Numbered from the stretch's first letter, positions 12,066 to 23,878 are shown. The stretch: 64,000 nucleotides of DNA from Nematopogon swammerdamellus (GCA_946902875.1 OX336340.1:7957739-8021738); one strand, 5' to 3'. Notes: generated by a model not told the origin, from the sequence alone. Program-made: numbers and translations.

Positions 12066-12390
12066 AAAATGTTAAATTTAGTAGAACGGACAGACATGCA
12101 TTTGTTACGGAACCCTACATTCATTTTGCAGAACTTAGTAGAATGGACAGACATAAACGTGTTACGGAACCCTACTTTTATTATAAAATAACCGTCGGAG
12201 GACCTTGGTTGAAAATTGTAAAATTTAGTAGAACGGACAGACATGCATTTGTTACGGAACCCTACATTCATTTTGAAATAAATGTTAAATTTTGTAGAAC
12301 GGACAGACATGCATTTGTTACGGAACCCTACATTCATTTTGCAGAACTTAGTAGAATGGACAGACATAAACGTGTTACCGAACCCTACTT
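12066..12390 (+). repeat. Minisatellite of five roughly 57-bp units
   Basis: Five units each contain TTAGTAGAAYGGACAGACAT (or TTTGTAGAAC...) followed by GTTACGGAACCCTAC. Two unit types alternate: A (ATGCATTTGTTACGG) and B (AAACGTGTTACGG), in the order A B spacer A A B. The GGACAGACA and GGAACCCTA pieces are also motifs of family G, so the array probably arose from a family G end. Open frames crossing it on both strands are repeat translations, not genes. Confidence 0.85.
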
Positions 12391-12419
12391 AACAGTTGCA
12401 CTCCGGGAGTGCCGGCAGA

Positions 12420-13837
12420 TCCCGTGCCACTCTAACTTAACCCTTAATGCAATGACTTAAGGTTTCATTCGCGAATTATAAATTTTTTACCCACCTAAAA
12501 AAGTGCCAAGCGCCGCTAAAAAGTTTTCACTTTTTTTCGTTTTTCAAAGAAGCATCAGAAATGTGTCAAAAATCAGCAAGAAATGTGGCGCGTGAATATC
12601 CGTTGCCTCTGTCTAACGCATTGCGAAACAGACGTGAAGCTATGTAAGTATGTATGGATGATTTCTGTCCGTCAACCTTCATTTGTGGTTATGTCATAAA
12701 AGCTAGAGAACGAAATATATTATGTACTTTTATAATACAGACTTTTAATAAAAAAAAGTCGATTTTTATCTATTTTACAAAAGTATACTTAGTGTAATGC
12801 GATCAAATAATAGGGTTATTAAGTCGATTTATCTATTTAAATCCATTAATCCAGCTTTTATAATATTTTTCCAACAAAATAAATAAAAAAAGAAAATTCT
12901 GGATATAATTTAAATCCTTAAAAAATCTCGAAAATAATATAAACAGACTGAAAAAACGAAGCCGAAGCATGTCTTATTATTACGATCAGAGCTGAAATTA
13001 CATTTTCTCATACTCTACTTGTCGCGCCGTCACTTCGAGATGGCAGTCTGTTGTCAAATATCTTCTTCTCGTGCTTTTGTTTCGCGCAATTTTCTGCTGT
13101 ACTTAGTGTTCGTGACAACACGCATATGTGTTATGATTTAACTTCTTCTTAAATAGTGTTTGATTGTATGAGATTGAACACTAATTTTTATAGTCGGGAT
13201 TCAAAGAGTAACTGTAAGAGTAAAAGTAAGAGTAACTGTAAAAACTGTAAAGTGTATTTTTATATTTATTTTAATCACTAAGTAGAAACACCAGAGACAT
13301 GTAGTACATAGATTATTACAAAAGAGAAACAGAAAGTATACATATGACACGTCCCCACTAGGCTTCCATCTGGAAAACATTGAACATAGTAAAGGCAAAT
13401 AGAATTAAAAGTTTTTACATAAACCTATGAACAATGTACCTATTAAGTATTAGTACATGAAGCCGACCAAACACTAATGATTAACATGAGTATGGAAGCT
13501 TAGTCGAGGAATGCCGGAACCGTGGCAGGTGCGGGATTCGATGTCTCTGTCACCTAACCTGCCCCATTGCAATACCTAGACGACGTTGAAGTGCAATAAT
13601 AACACTGACTGACAGGCAGACAACGCACAACAGTGTAAACCGATGGGTCTAATAGAAGCATGACATTTTGCATAGTGTTTCTTTTATAAATATAACGTAC
13701 TCGTAGTCGAGCACTAAGAAAGGATTTTAAATAATTAATCCCTTAAGAAGGTTAAATGTTAAATTAAAGGTTAAAGTTTGTATTGAAGTGCGTTATTTTT
13801 GAAGTTATATATTGCGTCGAATCAAATTAACACAATC
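12420..13837. other. Non-genic AT-rich stretch
   Basis: No recognised repeat family or gene. A minus-strand open frame at 13201-13398 is low-complexity (Thr/Val/Phe) at its end and is not supported. Confidence 0.5.
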
Positions 13838-13876
13838 TACAATGCCGCAAGCGGAGTCGCAGGAAAAAGCTAGTAA
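13838..13876 (+). mobile_element. Possible Helitron-like 3' end
   Basis: GCCGCAAGCGGAGTCGCAGG followed by AAAAAGCTAGTA resembles the end of a lepidopteran family whose copies terminate in a GC-rich 'gagccgcgggcacagct' segment and CTAGT. CTRR-type ends are typical of Helitrons. It was recognised by memory of that family and by similarity to 53100 and 55550. Confidence 0.3.
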
Positions 13877-14359
13877 ATGTATAAAACACTATTTCAATGT
13901 TTCCTCACTTTTCTCCAGATATGCAAAAAGTCTTAACTTATTATTAGAAAGGCGAAATATATATAAAATTTCGTAACAAAGAACATTAATTTAGAAGTAC
14001 ATTTTATCAATTCGTTTATCAACGAGTCAGATGGCGATCTGAGAGGACAATAAATTTACTGATCTTATTATGCTACACGATAACTTTAATGTTCGTATTT
14101 CATTATTATTTTGATGGCCTGTCTAAAGGCTAGCTCACACCGGTAGTGTTAGTAGGGCGATTACTAAATATCTCGCTCACTCTACCAATGTAGACAGATT
14201 CGGGCTAAGTATTAGCGTGCTCATTGTAGCGTATTCTTTATGAAATTTTGTCATGATAATCATGCCTGTGAAAACTGAAAGTGAAAACTACACATAAATC
14301 GAATGAGCCGTTTTAGAGTTTACATGTTACAAACAGACACAAGGACGTTGCATTAAGCC

Positions 14360-14845
14360 TCTTCTATTCATAGTGACGTAATGCGCTCAGCGCCCCAGCG
14401 GAATGGGGAGCGGGGACGCCCCCCCCCCCCCCCCCCCCGTTTCCTCTTTACTAGAGCGGTATGGAATCGCCATAAGGCGCTTATGATAAAACAAAACGAA
14501 CGGAAATATCGCGCAAATCGTTTTTATTTTAATAAGAACAAAAAATTTGAGCTTTGTGAATTTTTCAAATCGGGCTTCACTAAAGAATATAAAATTGTAT
14601 GTATTTGGAGAAACATTATTAAAAATATACATTAATTCTTTATATTTTTACAATATAAATTGCCGCAAAAATAGAGGCATGCTTGGATTTTTTTCTATCG
14701 AGCGAAGTTAAAAAACTTGCTGTTTTAAACGCCGAGGTTCACTAAAGAAAATCCTGTAGATTGAAAACCTAGAACATTCCCTATGGGTACTTATCTTTAA
14801 CTTTTCATATGTCTGCATCAAACCTACGGTACAGATGACCCGAGT
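14360..14845 (+). repeat. Dispersed repeat family D, uninterrupted copy
   Basis: Runs from TGACGTAATGCGCTCAGCG through GGAATCGCCATAAGGCGC, TTCACTAAAGAATATAAAAT, TATCGAGCGAAGTTAAA and ACGGTACAGATGACCCG. The same blocks in the same order occur at 36590-36870 and 37222-37350, where the copy is interrupted. It is non-coding, and the overlapping open frames at 14381-14635 are composition artefacts. A run of 20 C residues lies at 14419-14438. Confidence 0.7.
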
Positions 14846-14929
14846 GGCAGATGCTTACCTAAGTTATGTATACATTTAATTTTCTTATTGTGTTACTTTT
14901 CTTAAATATACTTCTTACTTTTCTTAAAA

Positions 14930-15366
14930 GCGGCGGGTGGCCGAGTGAAAGCGGCGGGTGGCCGAGTGGTTTGGGCATCGGCTTCTCATGCGGGAGGTCC
15001 GAGGTTCGAATCCGGTCGGCGTGTACCAATGAGTTTTTTCTGACGAAAACATTTACGTGCATACCTACACCCGCTGCTTCACCGTTCGGAACCGGTGTAA
15101 AACTGTAGGTCCCTTCCCTTGCCCCTTACTAGGTGGTAGGCTCAAATTGTAGCGGACTGGATTGGTACCACCGTACTGGATGTAAGATGGCCGCAAGCAA
15201 CCTCGGTTGTGTTCTCCTCTAGTCTAGTATAGCCAGCAATCCAGGGAAGTCTCCGGTATGGCACCTACCTTCTCGGAGGTGATATTGGCTGGTTAGAGCA
15301 TGTGCTTTGGCCCCTCCGACTCAGCCAATCATACCGGATTACATAAAAAAAAAATTAAAAAAAAAT
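14930..15366 (+). mobile_element. SINE-B, full-length, second tRNA-like head
   Basis: The head GGTGGCCGAGTGGTTTGGGC (A box) and GGTTCGAATCCGGTC (B box) resembles a tRNA of the leucine/serine shape and differs from the SINE-A head. The body shares GTAAAACTGTAGGTCCCTTC, ACTAGGTGGTAGG and TTGGTACCACCGTACTGGA with SINE-A. The tail (GATATTGGCTGGTTAGAGCA, then ATACCGGATTACATAAAA) is its own and ends in poly(A). The first 21 bases of the head are duplicated in tandem (14930-14950, 14951-14971). Confidence 0.88.
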
Positions 15367-16244
15367 TACGGTCACGATAATCTAGCCAGACAAGACAATA
15401 TAGTATTTAGTTATCATTACGATCAGAGCGAGTCATTTGTTCAGTGGCGTGAACATGTTTCTTATCGGTTATCATATTGTATCATTGAATGACGCCTACC
15501 TTGAATTACTCGATGATTTAATCTTCCAACGCCGAGTATACTCAGCAGGTTAGCGTGACGCTATTGCATAAAATATTAGTGAAATGTGCCTATACTATAA
15601 GTAAACAACGAGCTTACGAGTCAAGAAATATGTAAAGAAAATGTTTTAAGAATATTTCAATAAATATTCTAGTCATGAAATTAATATGGTGAGGTTTCAT
15701 TCATCTTTATCTTTATCTAAGAAATTTTGAAAGTATATTAGATTGTAAAATTGTATTTGTTGTAGTTATTTGTGTTAATAATAACATATAAAACAAAAAC
15801 AAGTGGAGAAGTATCTTTAATTCTTTTTGGTTAAGAAACCTGGATTGTTTATTGGTAGTTGGCTGAAATAAATAAATAAATACAAAAATAATAAAGCAAT
15901 ATAGTTTTCTATGGAGCAGAATGCAGATTAATTACAGAATGAAATGCAGTGTATGTGTTCCAGTACACAATAACACTTCAGCAGCGTCAGTGTATAAATT
16001 TCCTCACGGTGTATTTCTTCGATTTCTGGTAAGATATAATATTATGCATACACAATCTTCTTAAATCCGAATGTTACATTGCTCTTATATCAATCAAACA
16101 CATAAGATTCGGACCTTCGACCTTTTGCGTGAGAGGCCATCCGCTAACTGTTAGTGCTTCATAAATGTGCTCCACATTGCTTCTAAGTATAACCACAATG
16201 AAAATTTTCATAAATCGTTTCATTGCATCCTAATTATGTAGGTA
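15367..16244. other. Non-genic stretch
   Basis: TTGGCTGAAATAAATAAATA at 15858-15877 resembles the 3' tail at 45108-45145 of the minus-strand LINE and may be a solo LINE tail. Nothing else is recognised. Confidence 0.4.
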
Positions 16245-16315
16245 CTAGCTTTTGCTCGCGCAGTTTTTTTTTTCGAACACAAATCTGCGGAAGGACAGAC
16301 AGACAGGCAGACACC
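16245..16315 (-). mobile_element. Possible Helitron-like 3' end, inverted
   Basis: GGTACTAGCTTTTGCTCGCG is the reverse complement of the CTAGT-ending family seen at 13838, followed by GGACAGACAGACAGGCAGAC, which is common inside such copies. Confidence 0.35.
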
Positions 16316-18079
16316 GCATTGTTTTATTTTTTAAAGTTCCCAAGGAACATTTTCTTTCTCTGATTAGTGATTATTACACAGAAAGATTTGGTTGCCTTGC
16401 TAATAAAAAAAATTTTTGGAAATCGACTTAGAACTTTAGTAGCAATGAGCCTTTTTATGTCGCGCTCCGGTTTACATTTTATATTATCTATTGATGTGTG
16501 TATGTTTATGCAAACTAGAATGAAACCGCCTAATGATATGCTCATTCTTACAATAAACTATTTCACTAAAAGAAGCACTGCTGGTACATTGAGCATCTCC
16601 CAATATTGACACTGACACGAGGCGCGCTAGACTCAAAGATGATAGATTAAGAATAATCCCTTGCTATCTCTAACAAGACTCAGTTTCAAGGCCGAGCTGC
16701 CATTAAAATTGTTAAAAATGACAAAGTTTGGCGTTAGTTAGTAACATTCTATCATTCTGCATTTAAAAATGTGTGTCATACTGACTTTCCATAATGACAT
16801 GATGTAGGGTTTCGTACTTCAAAAATGTTTCTTGATTTGAACTTTGTATTGTTTTGAATTTTTAATGTCTGAATTTCAACAGCTTCTATTTGTCTCGTCT
16901 CATGTTTTCCTCTTCACCCAGTTTGCAGGGAAGAAATCTCTCCCAGTGATTGTCCTTCTTTATGAGTTAATTTTCACTTTGTTTTTTCTTGTTGTATTGC
17001 ACGACTATTATCTTTATTCAGGTAGTATAGTGGTATAATAATGAGATGTATTGGTGGTATATGATGATTGATGAGTTGGCTTACGAATATCTCTGGAAAC
17101 AGTTAAGAGATCGATATAGATCATCTAATCTAAAGGTCATATACTGTCTCCGTATTTTTATCTTATAGAAGCCGCAGTAGATTAGCCTAGATACACGACA
17201 ATCGGTTGTTTCGGAGCAGTATCACTGTGAATACGAGGCCATTTGCCTTGTAACATCATCACGTCGTGACGTCTTTATCTGTCTTCGATCAAGTGTAATA
17301 GATTGACGCACACTGACGTGAAATCGTGCATTGCGGTTCGGAAATCGGAGGTGCGTGTCTTCTCTGCTGTAAATTTTTTTGACTAGTATTTCTTCTAAGA
17401 GAGAATGAGAATACTACTTAAATTTTTATTTTCAATATGACAAAAGTTTCATTTATAAATTAGTGCATGTGATAAGACGTAATCAATTGTCTTTCTAAAT
17501 GACCTAGATCGCAACGCAATTTGTACAGAAATGGGTGCCCCGTCCGCTCTCTCGCAAGCTCAGACCTCCGTCCGATCGAAGTCGATAGCAAAGGTCATGC
17601 AGCATGCTGGTTGTTTCGGTCCACTCGTTGAGAAATCGAGTCAGCCTTCGATGTTGTAGTATCGTTCACTGAACCGCACTTCTGCACCGAACGTTGACAG
17701 GGAAATTCGCCTCCGGCCGTGCGGTTCCAATCGGACGTCTTCGCAGCCAATACTCCGACAGAGCAAGGGGTGAGTTTTGGTTGATATTTGATTTATAGTA
17801 GAGTTTATACAGTATGGCTTTCGATTTCATCGTTGATGCGAAGAGTTTATAGTTGGCCACGGCCAATGAAAATATTACGCGAGTGTTTTCTCTCAGAAGC
17901 ATAACAATATATTGAGTAATCGCGAACATTCTCCAACTATTTCGGTCTGAACACCTAACGATACGGGAAAGAGCGGGTGAGTCATGTGCTAAACGTCCAT
18001 CTGTCCCCGCACTCAGCGCCCGGTTCAGACAGTCTCGAAGCAATTTTCTGTCACTTCTTGGTACCATTCCAACTCACCG
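16316..18079. other. Unassigned stretch
   Basis: No mobile element recognised. GGGGTGAGT near 17769 and GGGTGAGTC near 17980 look like 5' splice donors on the plus strand, but no matching exon is evident. The 133-codon minus frame at 17666-18067 has no domain and spans these sites. Confidence 0.4.
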
Positions 18080-18460
18080 TCCGGAGAAGCCGATCACACG
18101 CTCACACACTCGGTAACAAATTGATCGCGAACATGTTGAAATGGATGCACTTGTGCAGCGGATATCTCCGCAGATTATTTTTGAAGCTATGATTCCTGAA
18201 GGGGAGGGTTCGGAAGGGGGTGTGGGGTGCGATGCGATGGTCGGACAATTACCTGTGCTAAAGCGAGCGGGTACGGTTCGCGGTCGCTGCGCCCGGGGCG
18301 CGCGGGTGCGACGCGGGCGCGCGGCGGGTCGCGGGCTGAGCGCGGGTGCGGGCGCGGCCGCGCGTGTGACTGCCGGCACGATCGTTGTGCGACTACCGCG
18401 CGGAGCTCAGGCGCCCTCCGCTTCGCACGGCGCCGAATCCGACACTTATCGCTACTAACC
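18080..18460. promoter_or_regulatory. CpG island-like patch, possible first exon on minus strand
   Basis: From about 18270 to 18430 the sequence is extremely GC- and CpG-rich (for example GGGCGCGCGGCGGGTCGC), unlike the AT-rich surroundings. On the minus strand two donor-like sites lie downstream of it: ACAGGTAATTG near 18250 and GACGGTGAGTTGG near 18080. This is what the 5' end of a host transcript would look like. Overlapping open frames on both strands (18074-18379 minus, 18141-18458 plus) are explained by the absence of AT-rich stop codons. Confidence 0.3.
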
Positions 18461-20705
18461 GATAGGGTTTATTTAATGCACTTCCCCAAACATTACATTT
18501 GCACTTTCAGTGGATAATTTTCAGTTGCATTTGTTTATATACGTCTGAATGGTGGGAAATTTAGAAAATGATGCATGCTCTTAGCATATTTTTGTGTTTG
18601 ATTATGGAACGCCGACGTGATGACAGTGTTAAAAGTTCATACATAATGAAGCATTTTGCTTCATATGAATAATTTATAGTTGAGTAGTTCATAGCATGGT
18701 TAACCTATAATATGAATGAATAGTTTAAGCTTTCGAAAAAAATTGGGCTATGGAAAGTCCACACGTTCACTTCCGTTTGCGTATTTCCGGCACAAGCTAA
18801 ACACATAAACCGAGGAGAATGAAACTTTTACATATTATTATACACACGTACTTAGAACTGTTTGGTATAAATAAGTAAACATTATACTGCGTTAATTTAA
18901 CGCAATATAATATTATTTAATGTATTTATTAAAAAGATTCAAGTTAATTTTAAAAGTTAAAACAATATGATCTAATGATGCTTCTCATACATACGTAACC
19001 CATGTAATTGTTTTTAAGTTGTAGGTATACATAAACATTATTAACGTTTAAGAATTTAGATAACTTACGAATTCCAAATATTTGTTAAATACCCACGATA
19101 AATTAAAGACTCACATACAATTCAAATATTCATACTCATATCCTGCGATTGATTCGGTGATGCAAAACAAATGTTGAGTTTAGGGATTGATAAAATTGAC
19201 GCATGAATTGAAATGAATGCGAACCCAATACGAAACCTGCTCCATGAATCCACAAATATTACTTCGTGTGAGCAAGATATGTGCGTTAAGAGCTATAATG
19301 TTACTACAAGTACACTTCAGCACAGGTCACCGGTTGATGGCACTTTATATCAAGGGACGGGAAAAACCAGACACGTCAGTGGGAAATACGTACGTGTGTG
19401 TGCCTTACACTCTTACTCTACTCTTTTTTTCTTTCAATACACATCGCCGTGGAGGAATAATTTCATTGTTCTTTATATAATAATACATACATAAATACCA
19501 AGTGTTTTCAAAATGGTTTAATCATCAACATAAAGAGAAAAACTTAGCGATCACTTGAAAAAAAATCTATCCTCTATATAGAAACATTTCAAACATATTT
19601 CAGGCATACTTAGATATATATTTTTTTTCAGATGTAAATATATGTATATAAGTATAATCCGTTTTGGCGACAACCTATGTAACATTCGTAGGTAGGTACG
19701 CATTCCTAAATATAAGTGCTACTGTCCGTGCAGTAAAAATATGTAGGCCCTATGTATGTCTACCCAATTTGGGAAACCTACCGTACGAGGATGTACCTAC
19801 CTAATTAAATGTTTGATCATATTGCACATATATAATTTTATAAACGAGGAGAATAATCTAAAAATAATAATTTTTACTGCAATGGAATAAGGTCCTTCAC
19901 CTCATAAAAATATGGGTTCTTCCTCATTGGATTGGACTAGTCACAAAGGAGGGTTCAATCCTTATTCATCCCTGAGCTAAATCTTTTCACAATTTAATGT
20001 ACGGTGTTAATATTTTAACGAGCGGTGTTTACAGTAGGCCGAGCGGGCCCGCGCGAGCCCTGCTGCGACATTTAGGTTATTGCTCATAAATTATTTCTAA
20101 CATGAAGCCTACATTTTGCGAAGGGTAAAACCGTTACAGAAGTTAAGCAACATGAGGCGCTTACAGTGCGATTACATTTCAGTGCGATTTTAACTTGACG
20201 CGGCGTTACGCGAAATACAAGCGCTAATTGCTAAGCGCTTTTGGACGTCGAATAAATTCTACAATTTGTTTTATTGTCTAAATGGATAGTTTTAAATCGT
20301 TCAGTGCACCACGACAAATACTTATACAAATTCAGCCCTCGATAAATTTCATTTTTCCTTTTTCCAAAAAATGATCGCTCAAGTATGACCACTAGTAGAT
20401 CTTCACGATAGTGTTTTTAAAAATTACTTATGAAAAAGCAAAAACACAGAGTCAGTTGTCACGTAGATCCGAATCTACATGAACTGAGGTACGCTCGCCC
20501 TAGTAAATATTCTGTGCCTGAGGTTAGCTTTCATAGTGTTACTTCAAAATGTGTACTCGAATATTACTGCCATCGGAAAGTTATAATTTTGAATTTCGAA
20601 GTAATCAACTCTTCATAGTGAAACTATTACTTAACGGTTTTTACTCGCTGTCGTTTGTGAACTTGTGTGGACGTTTCGGGTGGAATTGGTAATTTAAAAA
20701 CTCGT
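18461..20705. other. Non-genic AT-rich stretch
   Basis: No gene, repeat family or RNA was recognised over 2.2 kb. Two overlapping 90-codon plus frames at 19213-19494 have no domain. Confidence 0.5.
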
Positions 20706-21034
20706 TTTTTTTTTTTTTTATGGAAACTGACACGGTTGGCTTTCATCACCTACAACATCCGTGATGTCAGCCCATAACACCGGGTGAACTTGGTGCCACG
20801 TCAGTGCTTCCCTTCGGTCGTGCCGGCTACACTGAACTGGACGGAAAACACAAACTATTTACATAGCCGTTTCGACCGACCTTTCATTGAGTGCGGTGGT
20901 ACCAACCCGGGCGGGTTAAACCCTACCACCTAGTAATATAAGAAGGGAGTCATATCCCTTAGTCGCCTTTTACGACATACACGGGGAGAGATGCAGTGGG
21001 GCTATTCTTTTAAAGTACCGGCCCCACACGGTAC
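20706..21034 (-). mobile_element. SINE-A with alternative (non-tRNA) head
   Basis: The tail and body match SINE-A (poly(T) at 20706-20719, GGAAACTGACACGGTTGGCT, GTACCAACCCGGGCGGG). The 5' part is different: on the minus strand it begins GTGTGGGGCCGGTACTTTAA, then CCCCGTGTATGTCGTAAAAG and GCGACTAAGGGATATG, with no recognisable A or B box. The same head occurs at 32060, 37143 and 58487. Confidence 0.85.
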
Positions 21035-22274
21035 ATTTAACACCAATACAATATTGACACCAAACGTTGATACGTTTTCCACTAGTGGAATTTAATCGTA
21101 CCTCGTTCAGATACAGCTTTGGGCGGTCGATACAATTTTCAGGTCGAAGATCGTGATCCCATATTTGTTATTCTCACATAGAAAACACTATACTAAAAGA
21201 TAAATTCTCCATGCTCTTAAAACCCAAGAGAAACCTTTTTGTATGAATTGTTGTCTTCTTTGAAATATTTGTCAGAGAGGAAAGATGTCTGCGGTGCGAC
21301 GTTTTCCAGACAGATTTACTCGAAATAACCTATGCAGACAAGAATTATACTCCTCCCCTTTGATACAATAAGTTGACGTGCCTTTTCATCCCGTGCGACG
21401 CGCTGACAAAGTAAGTATACATATTGGAATGACGAGCAGCTGGAAATATATTTTCTTCTATTTTAAGTAGTTTCATCGTATAGGCAAAGTATTTTACTGA
21501 TCTTATGACGACAACTTTCATGACAAACCCTAAATTATTCAGAATTAGAAAAATAAACATCTACCTACTCATGTTTTGATAATTTAATATTGATTTTTTT
21601 AAGAACAGCCTTTTTTAATTTGTAACGTATATTTTTCAGTTTCGTAACCTAAAAAAACGTGGAGATCGTTATAGGTAAATTTGAAGTGAACCTAACCTAT
21701 CACATTACCCATCCTGTTGTGTTTAAGGGTTTAAGCTTTTAGAATGTTATTCCTACTCTTCCTCAACGTATATTTTCTACATTAGTCTGCCCATTGCGCA
21801 TCAAACTATAAACGACCGACTTGAAAAAGTTTATCCACAGATTACCTACCTGAGTGCTGCGGATCAACGGGGGCATGTCAAGGTTGCCGGGGGATAATAC
21901 GTCATTATGGATGGAATGGCTCGCATTTGGACGTGACCCCTGGAATGGCATCGCGTGTCGCTTTCATTGGATATCGGAGAAACCTACGCCTTGCGTTCTC
22001 GCCTTTGATAAATAGGAGACTGAAGTCTATGTACGTGATGGATACGTAAACATATAATTTGGACGACGTGATTGTATTAAAGCAATTGATGGCTAGTGTA
22101 AAGGCTTTTTGTCATTTTGGAAAATTATGTTAGAGAGTGAATTACTTAGTGCCCACAAATGTTCTTCAGTTTGGTGTGTACTAATTTGTTTATGTGTTAG
22201 TTTTGTTTTTAATAAATCACACCAATCTTCATTGTGTGAGAAATTGTAGTTATCTGTGCAATAACTATTAACAT
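21035..22274. other. Non-genic stretch
   Basis: Nothing recognised. Short minus-strand frames at 21345-21560 and 21763-21951 have no domain. Confidence 0.5.
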
Positions 22275-22363
22275 CATCATCGTCAGCACCCCGTATCGGT
22301 GCTGGACATAGGCCTTTCCCCAGTCACGCCACCGCACGCGGTTCTTATGCTCTTCCCATTAAA
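22275..22363 (-). mobile_element. RTE-type LINE 3' tail
   Basis: CATCATCATCGTCAGCACCC and GTGCTGGACATAGGCCTTTC, read in reverse, give GAAAGGCCTATGTCCAGCAC followed by a GATGATG tail. I associate this form with lepidopteran RTE elements. It is directly followed by a minus-strand SINE-A poly(T). Confidence 0.5.
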
Positions 22364-22763
22364 TTTTTTTTTATATAAGGAATCTGACACGCTTGGCTAC
22401 ATCACCTACAACATCTGTGATGTCAGCCCATAACACCGGGAAAACTAGGTGCCATATCAGTGCTTCCCTTCCACGAGTCATTCCCTTCATTTCATGTCAG
22501 CTACACTGAACTGGAAAACACGAATTATTTACGTAGGTAGCCGTTTCGACCGATGTTTCATTCAGTGAGGTGGTACCAACCCGGGCGCGGGATAAGCCCT
22601 ACCACCAAGTAAAGTATGAAGTGAAGGGACCTACAGTTTTACGTGGAATCCGAACTACGGTCAGCCTCTAACGGTCGAGCGGTCACCCATCCAAGTACTA
22701 ACCGCACTCAGGGTTGCTTAACAACAGTCGACCGACCGCACCACTGAGCTACCGAGGGTGACA
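22364..22763 (-). mobile_element. SINE-A, full-length, tRNA-headed
   Basis: The minus strand starts TGTCACCCTCGGTAGCTCAG (A box), has GTTCGGATTCCACG (B box), the SINE-A body with a 20-30 bp internal variation, and the tail GTAGCCAAGCGTGTCAG ending in poly(A) (22364-22372 as T). Confidence 0.87.
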
Positions 22764-22947
22764 TTTTTTTCATACAATTAACTGAAATCTACGCTGAAAT
22801 TTAAATTTAATTTTCATGATTTTTTTCCTATTGTAAATGTAACAATGCTGTAAAAACGCTGTACAATCTGAACATAATAACATCACTTTCAGTAAAACTA
22901 AATCTTATTATTTACCGAAAACCCTCTGTAAGAAAGAATAAATTCTT

Positions 22948-22993
22948 TGAAATAGCTTATTAGAAAAAGATATTTTTCTAATAAGCTATTTCA
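22948..22993. repeat. 21-bp perfect hairpin with 4-nt loop
   Basis: TGAAATAGCTTATTAGAAAA(A) at 22948-22968, loop GATA, then the exact reverse complement at 22973-22993. It is AT-rich and could form a cruciform. Confidence 0.9.
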
Positions 22994-23878
22994 GATTATC
23001 AAAAGATTAGATTAGCTTAATAGATTCACAGAAAAGTGTCCTTTTCAACATAATTCATCAGACTAGTCAGGCCACGGGGGTTGCTCCGCCCGCGCCGCCA
23101 GGGGACTCCACAGCAATTTTGGACCTAAATTAAAACAACTCGACTAGCCGTGAGTTATGGACGCTTTCCCAGAGTGCAGCGTAAAATACGACGGCGTAAA
23201 TCCTAATAAATGCTTCGCGCCAGACCGTTACGGCGCGGGGACCAAATTAGCGATAGGTTAGCAACACACTTTTATTGACCACCACTTTTGAACTCAAATT
23301 TTAAATGCAGAACTTTTTGCAACGCTGTGAAGTGAACATCCTGGTTTGTAGTTTTCATTCGGTATTAAGCAATTAAATGTGATACGGCTTTTTTATTTGA
23401 ACAATTAGCAAGGCAATTGTTTTTTACTGTTTACAACTTAAACAGGTTGATAAAGGTTTGTGGTGATAGCGACATCTATCCCACAACTGAATAATAAAGA
23501 TCTATAATAACCTACATCGCTTCGCGACGAAGAAACAGAAAGATTCACTAGCACACCAACAGGTGGCAAATAACGGCTAATTAAGAATTCCATACGCCAC
23601 TTAACACATTGCTGAAATATCAAATACGCCTCGCATAAATACAGATCGCTTGGCAGAACAACCGGGCACTAACCCATACAACATCAGCTGCAGCTACACG
23701 TGGAGCCAGAGGACACGACACCGCTTCACCTTTTACCTCACAGCTCTACAGGTTTTTAGGTGAATCATCTGTAAGTAATGGAAATATTATGGAAGTTTCT
23801 TTTATGGAAAGTTAGTAATTAGGTAATATTATATTGTCTCCACAAAAAATGAATTGCCTGAATATCATATTATTGTTC
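22994..23878. other. Non-genic stretch
   Basis: No recognised element. The minus frame at 23438-23623 has no domain. Confidence 0.5.

Noticed and set aside
12143..12460. Open frames with repeated RTDRHAFVTEPYIHF-like peptides on both strands
   Set aside because: They are translations of a minisatellite whose unit length is often a multiple of three, not proteins.
14951..15030. tRNA gene
   Set aside because: The A and B boxes are present, but the segment continues into a SINE body and poly(A), and acceptor-stem pairing is not evident.
17666..18067. 133-codon minus-strand frame as a host gene
   Set aside because: No domain or signal, average composition, and it overlaps donor-like sites. A chance frame is more likely.
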